Below are positions 1 through 9,773 of a stretch of DNA of 64,000 nt, piece by piece; position 1 is the first letter of the stretch, and every line of letters starts with the position of its first letter. Location of the stretch: positions 124,001 to 188,000 of the forward strand of contig QKGS01000007.1 of NCBI GenBank assembly GCA_003250355.1. The letters are read 5' to 3'. The notes under the pieces were generated by a model. The model saw nothing but the letters and a program-made list of their open reading frames with translations, had not been told where the DNA came from and searched no databases. The position numbers and the translations under genes were made by a program. Source of the stretch: Bacteroidota bacterium. Its GTDB lineage: Bacteria; Bacteroidota; Bacteroidia; Bacteroidales; SZUA-534.

Positions 1-500
1 TTTATTTTACCCCCGGCGATATGGGTTTTGAACCAATACAAACATCGGTAGGAAAACTTGGTGTGCTTGTGTGTTGGGATCAATGGTATCCCGAAGCAGC
101 ACGTTTAATGGCATTGCGTGGGGCTGATGTACTTATATATCCAACAGCAATAGGTTATGAATTAACCGATACCGATGCAGAAAAGAATCGCCAGCGTGAA
201 GCATGGATTACTATACAGCGTGCCCATGCTGTTGCAAATGGAGTACCTGTTATATCAGTAAACAGAACTGGTTACGAGGCCGACCCATCGAAAGTAACCA
301 ATGGTATTGAGTTCTGGGGCAATAGCTTTGTTGCAGGTCCTCAGGGTGAATTTATGGTACAGGCATCGAACACTAATGAAGAAATACAATTGATTGATAT
401 TGACAAACAACGTACCGAAAATGTGCGACGCATATGGCCTTACTTCCGCGATCGCCGTATTGATGCTTACGCATCAATAGTTAAACGATACGACGATTAG
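1..500 (+). CDS. aguB: N-carbamoylputrescine amidase, 3' part (carbon-nitrogen hydrolase)
   Basis: This is the C-terminal ~165 residues of a carbon-nitrogen hydrolase; the gene starts before the window, and codons are readable in frame from base 3 (YFTPGDMGF). The segment VLVCWDQWYPEAAR carries the nucleophilic cysteine of the nitrilase fold, and the glycine-rich GNSFVAGPQGE stretch near the end is typical of AguB. The family hydrolyses N-carbamoylputrescine to putrescine, CO2 and ammonia, the last step of the agmatine route to polyamines. The partner agmatine deiminase (aguA) would be expected just upstream, outside the window. Substrate assignment rests on resemblance; another nitrilase-family amidase is possible but less likely. 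Confidence 0.85.
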   Translation, partial: YFTPGDMGFEPIQTSVGKLGVLVCWDQWYPEAARLMALRGADVLIYPTAIGYELTDTDAEKNRQREAWITIQRAHAVANGVPVISVNRTGYEADPSKVTNGIEFWGNSFVAGPQGEFMVQASNTNEEIQLIDIDKQRTENVRRIWPYFRDRRIDAYASIVKRYDD

Positions 501-506
501 TATTAT

Positions 507-1757
507 TTAATCATTATCGGAGTTGCCGTTCTTTCTGGTTTTTATTACCACAAACATTCTGATAATAATTACAATAAGGACAAATACAATAGCAAAAGTA
601 ATATTCATAAGTTGCTTATATGCTTTGTTCTGAACAAGAATCTGTTTTTTTAGGTCAAGCATTTTGTTTGCATACTTGCTGTATTCACTATCAGAACTGC
701 TTGAATTTGACAATACCGCTTCTTTTAGGTTTTTGTATTGTTGAAAATATCGTAATGCTTCCTCTGAGTATCCCTGAATGTAGTGTAATTCATAGTACGA
801 TTTCAGATTATCTACTTTGCTTATTGTAAGGTTAAGATTTTCAGCTATTTTCATACTTTTATCCAGATGCAATTTTGCTTCCTTAAAATTACCCATTTCA
901 AGGTACGTATTACCTATTTTATTTAGCGATTGAGCTATAATTATACTGTCTTTACTAACTGTATGAATATCATAAGCTTTCATGTAATAAAGCATGGCTT
1001 TTTCAAGTTCATCGGTAGTAAAAAATACATCGCCTATAGCATCGTATATTTTGGCTACTTCAGGGAGATTTTGAACTTTTTTTAGTTCTATTACTGAGTT
1101 TTCAAGTGTTTGTATAGCTTCCTGATTTTGATTTAGCTTGTGTAATGTAATACCCTTTAAGTAAAGTAGGTTTGATGCAGAGGTTACATTTTCTAGTTTT
1201 TTATATATATAAAGTGCTTTGTTGTAGTTTTCCAGTGCTTTGTCGTAATCTTGCCAAAAATAATAAATAGAACCCATATTGGTATACATTTCTGCCTGAT
1301 TATTAGGGTGGTCTAGTTCTATATATAACCTTAAAGCCTGATGAAAGTATAGTAATGCTTTTTTTCTGTCGCTGAGATTAAAATTAACTAAACCAATTTT
1401 TTGCATTATTTTGGCTACATCGTTTTTGTTATTAAAGGCCAGAGTATGGCGAAGTGTTTTTTGGTAATAACTCAACGCCTGTTCAAGATTCCCCATTATA
1501 TAATAGGTATTTCCTATGTAATTGGTTAATAACGCCTGGTCTTTAATGCGGTCATTCTCTGTAGCCCAGTTAAGAGCTTCAATAGCGTAAATTATAGCTT
1601 CTTGTCCTTTAATGGAATCGGTACTATTTAACTTTTTAATAAGATTTTCTACTTTTTTATCGTTTTTATCTTTATTAAAATGTTCAATTATTGAGTTATT
1701 ACCAAATGTAATTATTGGCAATATAATAGTTGCAAGTATAATTATCTGTTTTTTCAT
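507..1757 (-). CDS. TPR-repeat membrane protein without output domain
   Basis: 416 residues. An N-terminal signal-like hydrophobic segment (residues ~3-19) is followed by about eight TPR units (for example GNLEQALSYYQKTL and QDYDKALENYNKALYIY) and one C-terminal transmembrane helix (~385-408) with a short basic cytosolic tail. The layout matches the input half of the two upstream TPR signalling proteins, but nothing resembling a kinase or phosphatase follows the membrane helix. It is the third gene of a minus-strand operon, 11 bases after the TPR histidine kinase. It may be a sensor or scaffold working with those two proteins. Its ligand and function are unknown. Confidence 0.8.
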   Translation of the reverse strand: MKKQIIILATIILPIITFGNNSIIEHFNKDKNDKKVENLIKKLNSTDSIKGQEAIIYAIEALNWATENDRIKDQALLTNYIGNTYYIMGNLEQALSYYQKTLRHTLAFNNKNDVAKIMQKIGLVNFNLSDRKKALLYFHQALRLYIELDHPNNQAEMYTNMGSIYYFWQDYDKALENYNKALYIYKKLENVTSASNLLYLKGITLHKLNQNQEAIQTLENSVIELKKVQNLPEVAKIYDAIGDVFFTTDELEKAMLYYMKAYDIHTVSKDSIIIAQSLNKIGNTYLEMGNFKEAKLHLDKSMKIAENLNLTISKVDNLKSYYELHYIQGYSEEALRYFQQYKNLKEAVLSNSSSSDSEYSKYANKMLDLKKQILVQNKAYKQLMNITFAIVFVLIVIIIRMFVVIKTRKNGNSDND

Positions 1758-1768
1758 AGCCCGAGTAA

Positions 1769-4573
1769 TTAGGTTTTAGGTAAACTAAAATAAAAAATTG
1801 TTTGCTTATTTTCTACACTATCTATCCACATTTTACCATTATTTAATAAAATAAATTCCCTACATAGTTTTAATCCCAATGCATTACCCGATTCTTTATT
1901 AGTTCCTTGCAAAGAATTATTATTAGTTCCGTTTAGCAGAGTGTCAATTTTTTCTTTTGAAATACCTATGCCGTTATCTTCAATACCAATTGTAACAGTA
2001 CTTTCATTTTCTTGTGAAAAAACTCTTATAGTTCCATTTTCGTATGAGTATTTTAAAGCATTTGAAAGGAGGTTTCTCAGTACAAGATTTATTGTATTTG
2101 GGTCTGCGTATATGTTAGTATTATCAGAAATGTCATTTTTAAGTATAATATTTTTTGAAGCTGTTTGAATGCTTATTAATTTGAAGCAATCGTCAACAAT
2201 TTCACGTAAGTCAATATTTTCTTTTTTGTTAAGTATGTTTCCATTAATCCTTTTTGCCCATTGTAACAGATTGTTCAAAAGCATTACTACTGACTCTATT
2301 GTTTCATATGTTTGTATTTTGAAACTTTTTTCTTCAAGGTTCGATAGTGTAATGCTTTTATTAATAACCGATGCGCTTAAATTTGAAATAGAACTTAGTG
2401 GTATAAGCAAATCATGACCTATTATAGAGAATAAGTTATTTTGAATAGAGACGGCTCTGTTTTTTTGACGATACATTTTTAATATATATATAATCATGGT
2501 CAGAGTAAACAGTGAGAAAACAGCCATTATAATAAGTATAGTTCTTTGCGATTTGATTTTAACTATTTTGATAGAGTTTTCATTTTTAAGTTTCTGAATT
2601 TCAAACTCTTTTCTGCTTAGTTTGTATCGTATTTGTAGTTCTGCAAGTCGTTTAATATTATCGCGGTTTATTATACTGTCTTCATATTGTTCATACATTT
2701 TGTAATTGTCTAAAGCTAAAGCATGAGTTTTTAAGCCGTAGTAAAGGGTGTATAAGTCGTATGTAACATTTTTAATCAATTCGGGGTCGCTCGATTTTAA
2801 TGCAAATACTTTTGCCTCTTCAAGATGTTTTTTTGCATTTGGGTAGTTTTTGTTATTTAGATACAATTGCCCAATGTTCAATAGTGTGATAGCAATATCG
2901 CGGGGCAAAGTTGTTTCTTTTCTAATTGAAAGTGATTTTTTATAATAATCTAATGCAATGCTTGTTTTATTAAATTTCGTATATACATCACCCATATTAT
3001 TTAGAACCATTGCATACCCCGGTTGGTCATTCATTTCACTATAAAGGCTAAGGGCTTTTTGATAGAACTGAATTGATTGGTCGTACTTGTTCATGTCGCG
3101 GTATATAAGGGCGACATTATTGTATGAAGCTGCAACCCCTTTTTTGTTACCTATTTCTTCTCGTTCTCTAAGTGCTGTAAGATAGTTTTCAAGAGCTTCA
3201 GACAAGTTCCCTGAATGCCAATATACATTGCCTAAATAATTGTGAGTAACTGCTATTTGTATCCTGTTCTCCAGTTCAATATATTGTAATAAGGCTTTTT
3301 TGTGGTTCTCTATTGCAGCTTCATAATTAAGCAAGTTTAAATATATGGTTCCAATATTATTTAGTGTTTTTGCCGATAGTAGTTTGTTGTTGTTCTTTTC
3401 TGCAATGTCGAGAGTTTGCATATAATAATCGAGTGCATTGTCATACTTTGCCAGTTTCAAATACACACTTGCAATATTGCTCAAAGAGTTTGGTATAAGT
3501 TTTTCCTGATTATTATGTTCTCTCCATTCAAGAGCGAGGGTAAAATATTCAAGTGCTTTAGTGTAATTGTTTTGTGATTTGTAAACCAAACCAATATTAT
3601 CGAGCGATTTGGCAATGTTATTAATATCATTTATGTTTTTTCTGATTGCTAACGACATTTCATAGTATTGTAAACTCATGTCGTATTGTCCCATTCGCCA
3701 ATAAACGTTTCCAATGTTATTAAGCGAATATGCAATATCGCTTTGAGTTCCATTCTCTTTATTAATGGAATATGCTTGAGTATGGTGTTGTAATGCTTCG
3801 GTATAATTTCCTTTATCCATTAACAGTATGCCTAAATTAGAGTGAGCCGAAGCAAGCTTCACCGGGTCAGAACATTGTTTTCTAAAATTAAGTGACTTTT
3901 CGTATAGATTCATTGCCTCATTAAACTGTCCAATTTTCCAATATATTCCGGCAAGTGCGTTTAATGCATCGGCTTGTAATGTAATATCTTTTGTTTTACC
4001 GGCTTCATTATTTGCATTTATGTATAATTTTAAGGCTTCTTCATTTTTTCCTTGTTCATTATAGATATTCCCAATATTAATATCGGCTCTTATTTGGAGT
4101 GATTTGTCACCAGAACGCGAAAAAATATTTTTAGCCTTAGAGTAATATTTTATGGCATTAGAGTAATTAGCTTCTTTCCATGCTATATGTCCTTGCATTT
4201 GCAGAGCTATTCCGGCTTTTGCTTTATTTTTTTCTTTTGTAAATATTTTAAATGCTTCTTTAGCATTTGCGCCGGCTTTACTATAATTGTTTCTTCGGTA
4301 TTCGACCTTAGATTTTAACAGCATAGCATCGCCTTTATATTCGGGAGTATTTGAGCGAATAGCAGCAGAAAATGCTTCGTTGGCTAAATCAAAACTTTTG
4401 TTTAAGTCGGTATCAAGATACGCTTCGGCAAGTTCGAGAAGTGTAGTGGTTCTTTCTTTGCCTATTGCATGGTTTAGTTGTATTTCAATACTGTCGGTAT
4501 TTGTTCTTGATGTTAATTTGACGGAATATAAGAAGCTACATAAAAGTATAAGGCTAAATATGGTTTTATTCAT
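1769..4573 (-). CDS. TPR-domain sensor histidine kinase
   Basis: 934 residues: signal-like N-terminus, a long array of about 15 TPR units (~40-650; LNNIGNVYWRMGQYDMSLQYY is a typical unit written here only as an example of spacing), a coiled segment, one transmembrane helix (~690-710), then a kinase core. The H box is FSIIGHDLLIPLSS with His720; the ATP-binding domain shows NLLSNALKYS (N box), IEDNGIGIS (G1) and ALGLKLCREF (G2). It lies between the TPR/PP2C protein (3 bases upstream) and the outputless TPR protein, so all three are probably co-transcribed. No response regulator gene is adjacent. The stimulus is unknown; periplasmic or cytosolic placement of the TPR array is inferred from the signal-like N-terminus. 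Confidence 0.88.
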   Translation of the reverse strand: MNKTIFSLILLCSFLYSVKLTSRTNTDSIEIQLNHAIGKERTTTLLELAEAYLDTDLNKSFDLANEAFSAAIRSNTPEYKGDAMLLKSKVEYRRNNYSKAGANAKEAFKIFTKEKNKAKAGIALQMQGHIAWKEANYSNAIKYYSKAKNIFSRSGDKSLQIRADINIGNIYNEQGKNEEALKLYINANNEAGKTKDITLQADALNALAGIYWKIGQFNEAMNLYEKSLNFRKQCSDPVKLASAHSNLGILLMDKGNYTEALQHHTQAYSINKENGTQSDIAYSLNNIGNVYWRMGQYDMSLQYYEMSLAIRKNINDINNIAKSLDNIGLVYKSQNNYTKALEYFTLALEWREHNNQEKLIPNSLSNIASVYLKLAKYDNALDYYMQTLDIAEKNNNKLLSAKTLNNIGTIYLNLLNYEAAIENHKKALLQYIELENRIQIAVTHNYLGNVYWHSGNLSEALENYLTALREREEIGNKKGVAASYNNVALIYRDMNKYDQSIQFYQKALSLYSEMNDQPGYAMVLNNMGDVYTKFNKTSIALDYYKKSLSIRKETTLPRDIAITLLNIGQLYLNNKNYPNAKKHLEEAKVFALKSSDPELIKNVTYDLYTLYYGLKTHALALDNYKMYEQYEDSIINRDNIKRLAELQIRYKLSRKEFEIQKLKNENSIKIVKIKSQRTILIIMAVFSLFTLTMIIYILKMYRQKNRAVSIQNNLFSIIGHDLLIPLSSISNLSASVINKSITLSNLEEKSFKIQTYETIESVVMLLNNLLQWAKRINGNILNKKENIDLREIVDDCFKLISIQTASKNIILKNDISDNTNIYADPNTINLVLRNLLSNALKYSYENGTIRVFSQENESTVTIGIEDNGIGISKEKIDTLLNGTNNNSLQGTNKESGNALGLKLCREFILLNNGKMWIDSVENKQTIFYFSLPKT

Positions 4574-4576
4574 TGT

Positions 4577-7156
4577 TTAATCTATTTTAATACCCATTAC
4601 TAAAATATCGTCTATTTGTCGGTTATCACCTTGCCATTCATTTAATTTTCGTTCTAGTTCGTTCTTTTGTTCACTCATTTCTTTAGTGCTTATTTCAGTA
4701 AGAATTTTTCTGAAATTACTTGTAAGTAAGCGTCGTCCGTGTTCTCCTCCAAACTGATCTTGATATCCGTCTGATGCAATATAAAGAACATCGCCGGGTT
4801 GCAGGTCAATTGAGTGACCGGTAAAAGGTACTTCATCAAAAGGAATGCTGCCAATTTGCATTTTTTCCGATTCATATTCGGCAAGTACATTCTCACGTAC
4901 TAGATAGAGAGGGTTCTCGGCACCTGCAAAATCGAGTTTGTAGTTTTCAAAGTCGAATATGCACAATGCGCAAACCATACCGTCCGACGATGTAGTGCTT
5001 TTATCGGGTAGGTATAGCGCTTTTTTAATTTTAACTCTAAGTATATTTAAAATATCAGCAGCATCTTTAAATGTGTTTTTACTAATTATTTCATTAAGCA
5101 TAGTTACTCCCAACATACTCATAAATGCTCCGGGAACACCATGTCCGGTACAATCAACAGCAGCAACTATCGATTTGTTTCCAACTTTACTCATCCAGTA
5201 AAAATCGCCACTTACTATATCACGTGGCTTGTAAAATATGAAGTGATTCTTCAGAACCTCGTTTTGAATCTCTTCAGGTGGTAGTACTGCACTTTGTATT
5301 TTGCTTGCATATTCTATACTGTCGGTTATTTTCTTGTTCTTTTTTTGAATATCATCGCGTTGTGCTTCAATTTCAGAGTTCTTTTGTTCAAGCAATTCAT
5401 TAGCTTTTTTAATGATTTTATTTTGGCGGGTAATAAATATTACAAATAGCCCGGCAATAAGTATAACTGCTAAAATTGAGTAAATAAGTATTTGTTGGCG
5501 GCGGTTTTTCTCTTGTTGCTTAAATAATTGTATATCTTTTATTTTTAGTTCTTTTTCCTTTTTTTCGGTTTCATACCTTATTTGCATATCGGCAATTTTT
5601 TTAATGCTTTCTGTGCTAAGTATTTTATCATTCAGTTTTATGTAATCGGAAATGTATGTATATGCAACAACATAATTACCTGTTGCTGCATTTGCATTGG
5701 CAAGTTCAAACAGAATATCTTTTTGCAGATTTATATCTTTTTGTTTTTCAGCTATCCATAAAGCTCTGTTAAAAAGAGGTATGGCCAGATTGTACCGTTT
5801 TTCAGAGAGGTATAGTCTACCTAAATCGAGCGAAGAATTTGCTTCGCCATTAAAGTCTGATATGTCTTTACGTGCCGATAAAGCAAGCTTAAAATAATTC
5901 TCGGCAGCATCAAATTCGTTAAATTTCAAGTGAAGATTACCAATATTATTCATAGTGGCAGCAACGCTTTTCATGTCGCCAAGTTCCTGATATATATTCA
6001 ATGCAAAATCGTAATGTATAAGAGCACTATCTCTTTTTTCCATACTCTTGTATACAAGTGCAATGCTATTGTGAGAACGGGCTGCATATTTTTTGTCGCC
6101 GGTTACTTTGCGGAGAGCTAATGAGCGTGTGTATGTATTTAACGATTTTTCAAAATCTTTACTCTGCCAGTAAACACCGGCAATAAAGTTAAGTGCATTT
6201 GATTCTGAAAATTTATCGCCCGTTTTTTTATACAATTCAAGTGATTGGTGAAAATATTCCAGTGCCTTTTCATAGTTGCCTAAGTCGCGGTATATTAATC
6301 CAATATTGTTGCTTGTTGCAGCTATTTCAGTCATGTTATGTTCTTGTTCTCTAATTTCAAGAGCTTTCAAATAATTTGCCAATGCTTCTTTGTAGTCCTT
6401 ATATTGCCAGTAAACACCACCCAAATTATTGTACAAACGGGCAAGCATAGAATTATCGCCTTCGGGTAATATATCTATTGATTTTTGTATATACGAAATA
6501 GCAGCTTCAATATCGTTGTTGCGTTTATATAGTGTAGCTATATTATTGTATGTTGCTGCAATTGACGATGAGTCACCTAGCGATTCTCTTATTTCAAGAA
6601 CCTGCTTATAAAAACTCATGGCTGAGTCATGAAGATTCTGTGTTAAAAAAACATTGCCAATATAATTCAACGTATTAGCAAGCTCTTCTCTATTATTTCT
6701 TTTTAACCAAAAACTATTAGCTCTAAAATAAAATTCAAGTGCGGTTTTATAATCGCCTATACTGTTGTATGCTAAACCTAAATTATTTAATATGTGTGCA
6801 TATTTTTCGTTGTTTTTATCATTTTCAAGTAATTGAAGTGCGTTGGAGTATTGCTGTATTGCTTGGTCAAAATCGCCTGTTCGCCAGTAAACTCCACCTA
6901 AGTAATTAAGTGAAGTGGCTTGTCCTTGAATATCAGATAATTCTTTGTAAATATTTAATGCTTCTATGTGTTTGTCAATTGCCTTGTCGAGTTGTCCTGT
7001 GTTGCGTAATTCAACACCTACTTTATTAAGCATATATGCTTTGTCCTGAATATTATAGGTTGTATTTAATTCTTCTTGTAATTGTTCAAGTGTTTGGTTA
7101 AATGCTGTATTACAAAATAGAAGAATTAAGGATAGGGTTATTAGGTGCTTTATCAT
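4577..7156 (-). CDS. TPR protein with C-terminal SpoIIE/PP2C serine phosphatase domain
   Basis: 859 residues, first gene of a three-gene minus-strand operon. A signal-like N-terminus is followed by about 12 TPR units (~30-500), a transmembrane helix (~555-575, LIYSILAVILIAGLFVIFI), a coiled coil, and a PP2C-type phosphatase domain (~630-859). Metal-binding motifs of the SpoIIE class are visible: RDIVSGDFYW, VAAVDCTGHGVPGAFMS, YIASDGYQDQFGG and DDILVMGI. Such phosphatases dephosphorylate Ser/Thr-phosphorylated partner proteins. The divergently transcribed neighbour encodes a SiaC-family phosphoprotein, the known substrate class of the PP2C protein SiaA in Pseudomonas. No HPt or kinase domain is present, so a SiaB-like kinase must be elsewhere. 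Confidence 0.9.
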   Translation of the reverse strand: MIKHLITLSLILLFCNTAFNQTLEQLQEELNTTYNIQDKAYMLNKVGVELRNTGQLDKAIDKHIEALNIYKELSDIQGQATSLNYLGGVYWRTGDFDQAIQQYSNALQLLENDKNNEKYAHILNNLGLAYNSIGDYKTALEFYFRANSFWLKRNNREELANTLNYIGNVFLTQNLHDSAMSFYKQVLEIRESLGDSSSIAATYNNIATLYKRNNDIEAAISYIQKSIDILPEGDNSMLARLYNNLGGVYWQYKDYKEALANYLKALEIREQEHNMTEIAATSNNIGLIYRDLGNYEKALEYFHQSLELYKKTGDKFSESNALNFIAGVYWQSKDFEKSLNTYTRSLALRKVTGDKKYAARSHNSIALVYKSMEKRDSALIHYDFALNIYQELGDMKSVAATMNNIGNLHLKFNEFDAAENYFKLALSARKDISDFNGEANSSLDLGRLYLSEKRYNLAIPLFNRALWIAEKQKDINLQKDILFELANANAATGNYVVAYTYISDYIKLNDKILSTESIKKIADMQIRYETEKKEKELKIKDIQLFKQQEKNRRQQILIYSILAVILIAGLFVIFITRQNKIIKKANELLEQKNSEIEAQRDDIQKKNKKITDSIEYASKIQSAVLPPEEIQNEVLKNHFIFYKPRDIVSGDFYWMSKVGNKSIVAAVDCTGHGVPGAFMSMLGVTMLNEIISKNTFKDAADILNILRVKIKKALYLPDKSTTSSDGMVCALCIFDFENYKLDFAGAENPLYLVRENVLAEYESEKMQIGSIPFDEVPFTGHSIDLQPGDVLYIASDGYQDQFGGEHGRRLLTSNFRKILTEISTKEMSEQKNELERKLNEWQGDNRQIDDILVMGIKID

Positions 7157-7310
7157 AATTTGAATGACTTAGTTATGGTATTTGTAAACATATAAATAAT
7201 ATGGCAGTTTTACAATCATATACATGAATATGTCAGGGGATTCATCTGTTAAATATTTTATAAAAAAAATGTATCCAAACTCATTATGTGTAATAGCCTT
7301 TTTTTGAAGC

Positions 7311-7341
7311 TTTGAACCCAAAAAACAATTTGCTATATTTG
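7311..7341 (+). promoter_or_regulatory. Bacteroidota-type promoter of the siaC-like gene
   Basis: A -33 element TTTG (7311-7314) and a -7 element TATATTTG (7334-7341) are separated by 19 bases, matching the TTTG-N19-21-TAnnTTTG consensus. The start codon lies 20 bases downstream of the -7 element, so the leader would be very short. Confidence 0.65.
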
Positions 7342-7361
7342 GTTAAATATTTTATAAGCGA

Positions 7362-7754
7362 ATGAACGAATTAGTATTAAAAGCTACCGATACAACATTA
7401 GGGATAGTATTGAATAAGAAAGATAATATTTTCAAATTTGAGGGGAGAAGTCGTCCCGAGAATGCTGTTGATTATTATCAGAAAGTATTTGATTGGGTAA
7501 AGGAATATGCCAAAGACCCACTAGAGAAAACGGTAATAGATTTTAAGCTTGATTATTTTAATTCATCGTCGGCAAAAGTTTTTATACAGCTACTTGAGCG
7601 TTTTGAAAAAATTCATAAAACAGCCGGTGAAATATTAATTAAATGGCACTATTTAAAGGGTGATGACGATATATTGGAAGTAGGTGAAGACTTCTCGGAA
7701 TTAGTAGATATACCATTTGAATATTGTGAAATAAAGAAGACTTTATCGAAATGA
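7362..7754 (+). CDS. SiaC family regulatory phosphoprotein (DUF1987)
   Basis: 130 residues, full length for the family. The protein matches the SiaC/DUF1987 pattern: an N-terminal beta strand, the [14 protein letters not shown] segment, [16 protein letters not shown] at the phosphorylation site and a C-terminal two-stranded end. In Pseudomonas aeruginosa SiaC the residue controlled by kinase SiaB and phosphatase SiaA is Thr68; here the same position is Ser68. The gene is divergent from the TPR/PP2C phosphatase, supporting a SiaA-SiaC-like pair. The stop codon overlaps the ridA start by four bases. The downstream partner (a diguanylate cyclase in Pseudomonas) is not in the window. Confidence 0.85.
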   Translation: MNELVLKATDTTLGIVLNKKDNIFKFEGRSRPENAVDYYQKVFDWVKEYAKDPLEKTVIDFKLDYFNSSSAKVFIQLLERFEKIHKTAGEILIKWHYLKGDDDILEVGEDFSELVDIPFEYCEIKKTLSK

Positions 7755-8128
7755 AAAGAATAATATCAACCAATAAAGCACCGCAAGCAATAGGGCCTTA
7801 TAGCCAGGCAGTAGAGGCAAATGGTCAATTGTATATATCGGGTCAGATACCATTGCACCCCGAAACCGGTGAGATGCCGCAGGGTATAGAAGCACAAACC
7901 CGCTTGGTGTTTGAAAATATAAAGGCAATTCTTATGGAAGCAGGTTACTCGTTTGCCGATGTTGTTAAATCGACTGTATTGTTGAAAGACATTAACGACT
8001 TTGCTGTTATGAATAGTGTTTATGCCGAGTATTATACAGAAAACCCTCCTGCACGTGCAGCTTATGAAGTGGCAAACCTCCCTAAAAATGCATTGATTGA
8101 AATTGAAACTATTGCAATAAAAGCTTAG
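7751..8128 (+). CDS. ridA: RidA family enamine/imine deaminase
   Basis: 125 residues, the usual size of a trimeric RidA subunit. Family motifs are [11 protein letters not shown] near the N-terminus, [14 protein letters not shown], and [20 protein letters not shown] near the C-terminus, which contains the substrate-binding arginine. RidA hydrolyses reactive 2-aminoacrylate and other enamine/imine products of PLP enzymes to 2-keto acids and ammonia. The ATG overlaps the end of the SiaC-like gene (ATGA), so the two are translationally coupled, although no metabolic link between them is obvious. Confidence 0.92.
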   Translation: MKRIISTNKAPQAIGPYSQAVEANGQLYISGQIPLHPETGEMPQGIEAQTRLVFENIKAILMEAGYSFADVVKSTVLLKDINDFAVMNSVYAEYYTENPPARAAYEVANLPKNALIEIETIAIKA

Positions 8129-8210
8129 TTGAATATTATTTATTGGTAAGTGTGCTAATGGATTTATATATAGGTGGTTGCGTGCGTATTAAAAGATTAT
8201 TTGCTAAATC

Positions 8211-9677
8211 ATGAAAAAAATAACAGTATCAATAATAGTTGCTTTTTTAATTATTGTGAGTGTATATGCTCAAAGTCCGGAAAAAATTAGTTATCAGGCT
8301 ATAATACGTAATAGTACCGGCGAACTAATTAAAAGTAAGTTGGTGGGAGTGCAAATAAGTATTTTGTATGGAAATTCTAACGGGAAGGTAGTATATTCTG
8401 AACTTCATAATTCAGAAACCAATGAAAATGGATTGCTTACTTTAGAAATAGGAACAGGAGTAACCGGATATAATTTTTCTGAAATAGCATGGTCTACCGG
8501 CGACTATTTTATAAAAATAGAAACCGATATTACCGGTGGCAATAATTATACTATTGCCGGAGTAAGTCAGTTGTTAAGTGTACCTTATGCATTATATGCC
8601 AAAGAAGCAGGGAATATGCCTGATGTAAGTGGCTTTGCAAATATAACGGCATTAAATGATACAGCTGCGAGTATTCGTTCCAATATGTTTAGTGGCAATT
8701 ATAATGAATTGATAGAGAAGCCCGATTTGTTATTAATGCATTTAAATACAAAGGCAATTCAAGATACAGCTTTTCAAATAAGAGCTGACATTCCAAATGT
8801 CAGCAGATTTGTTACAACTGGAGCACTATCAGATACTATTGAGAGAATTAATGCAGAACACGCAAAAGCTATTGCCGATACTACATTATTATTACTTACA
8901 TATATTAAAAAGCTTGAGTCGGTTTTATATCAGGTTTCAGAACCTCAGGCATTATTCAATGCAGGGGTTAGTATTGATGATATTGTAGCATATATGAAAG
9001 ATGGGGCTATAATAAAAAATGGACTTGTAGATACTCGTGATAATAATAAATATTCGGTTCTAAAATTGGGTAGTCAGTTGTGGATGTCTGACAATCTTGC
9101 TTATTTGCCTCATGTTCATAATAATAGTGAGTTTATATCAAAAGGGTCATTAGCTATGCCGGCATATGGTGTTTATGGATATAATGGCAATGATATGTTA
9201 ATTGCAAAGGCTAATTCATATTATTTGGAATATGGGGTGCTTTATAATTGGTATGCTGTTAATACCGATAGTTTATGTCCGGCAGGATGGCATGTTCCAA
9301 CCGATAATGAGTGGATAATTCTCGAAACATATTTATCGGCAAAAGGTTACAATTATGATAGTACTATTGGTGCAGGTAGTAGTAAAATAGCAAAAGCAAT
9401 GGCTTCTACAGTTTTGTGGAATGTGTCAACAACTAGCGGAGCCGTTGGTTCTGACTTAAGTATTAATAATGCAAGTGGTTTTTCGGCACTTCCCGGAGGA
9501 TACAGATTGGGAACCGATGGTACATCGCACAATGAGGGAAATCATGCATATTTTTGGAGCATTTCAGAGAGTGGAGTCGATGTATTAAGCCGACTTATAA
9601 GTTATAATAATGCAGGGGTATCGAAAGGGAGTAGTGCAAAAACATTGGGATTATCGGTTCGCTGTTTGAAAGATTAA
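8211..9677 (+). CDS. Secreted FISUMP-domain protein
   Basis: 488 residues. A signal peptide (MKKITVSIIVAFLIIVSVYA) is followed by a beta-rich N-terminal domain (~20-130, opening QSPEKISYQAIIRN, common in secreted Bacteroidota proteins), a helical linker, and a C-terminal FISUMP domain (~270-488; Fibrobacter succinogenes major paralogous domain). The FISUMP signature includes GSQLWMSDNLAY, GVLYNWYAVNTDSLCPAGWH and a final LGLSVRCLKD. The domain's biochemical role is not established; it is found in surface and secreted proteins. No T9SS sorting tail is visible in this protein. A T9SS substrate follows. Confidence 0.85.
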   Translation: MKKITVSIIVAFLIIVSVYAQSPEKISYQAIIRNSTGELIKSKLVGVQISILYGNSNGKVVYSELHNSETNENGLLTLEIGTGVTGYNFSEIAWSTGDYFIKIETDITGGNNYTIAGVSQLLSVPYALYAKEAGNMPDVSGFANITALNDTAASIRSNMFSGNYNELIEKPDLLLMHLNTKAIQDTAFQIRADIPNVSRFVTTGALSDTIERINAEHAKAIADTTLLLLTYIKKLESVLYQVSEPQALFNAGVSIDDIVAYMKDGAIIKNGLVDTRDNNKYSVLKLGSQLWMSDNLAYLPHVHNNSEFISKGSLAMPAYGVYGYNGNDMLIAKANSYYLEYGVLYNWYAVNTDSLCPAGWHVPTDNEWIILETYLSAKGYNYDSTIGAGSSKIAKAMASTVLWNVSTTSGAVGSDLSINNASGFSALPGGYRLGTDGTSHNEGNHAYFWSISESGVDVLSRLISYNNAGVSKGSSAKTLGLSVRCLKD

Positions 9678-9773
9678 TTTACACCTTATAGCCGAATGAG
9701 ACCAGTGTTTAAATGAGACATTGTTAATTACGTAGTGCTTTTAGAGGGTATTAGAAAGAAAATCAAAAAGCAA

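Noticed and set aside
9735-9773. In-frame GTG start 39 bases before the T9SS protein's ATG
   Set aside because: It would place a charged segment before the natural signal peptide that starts at 9774.
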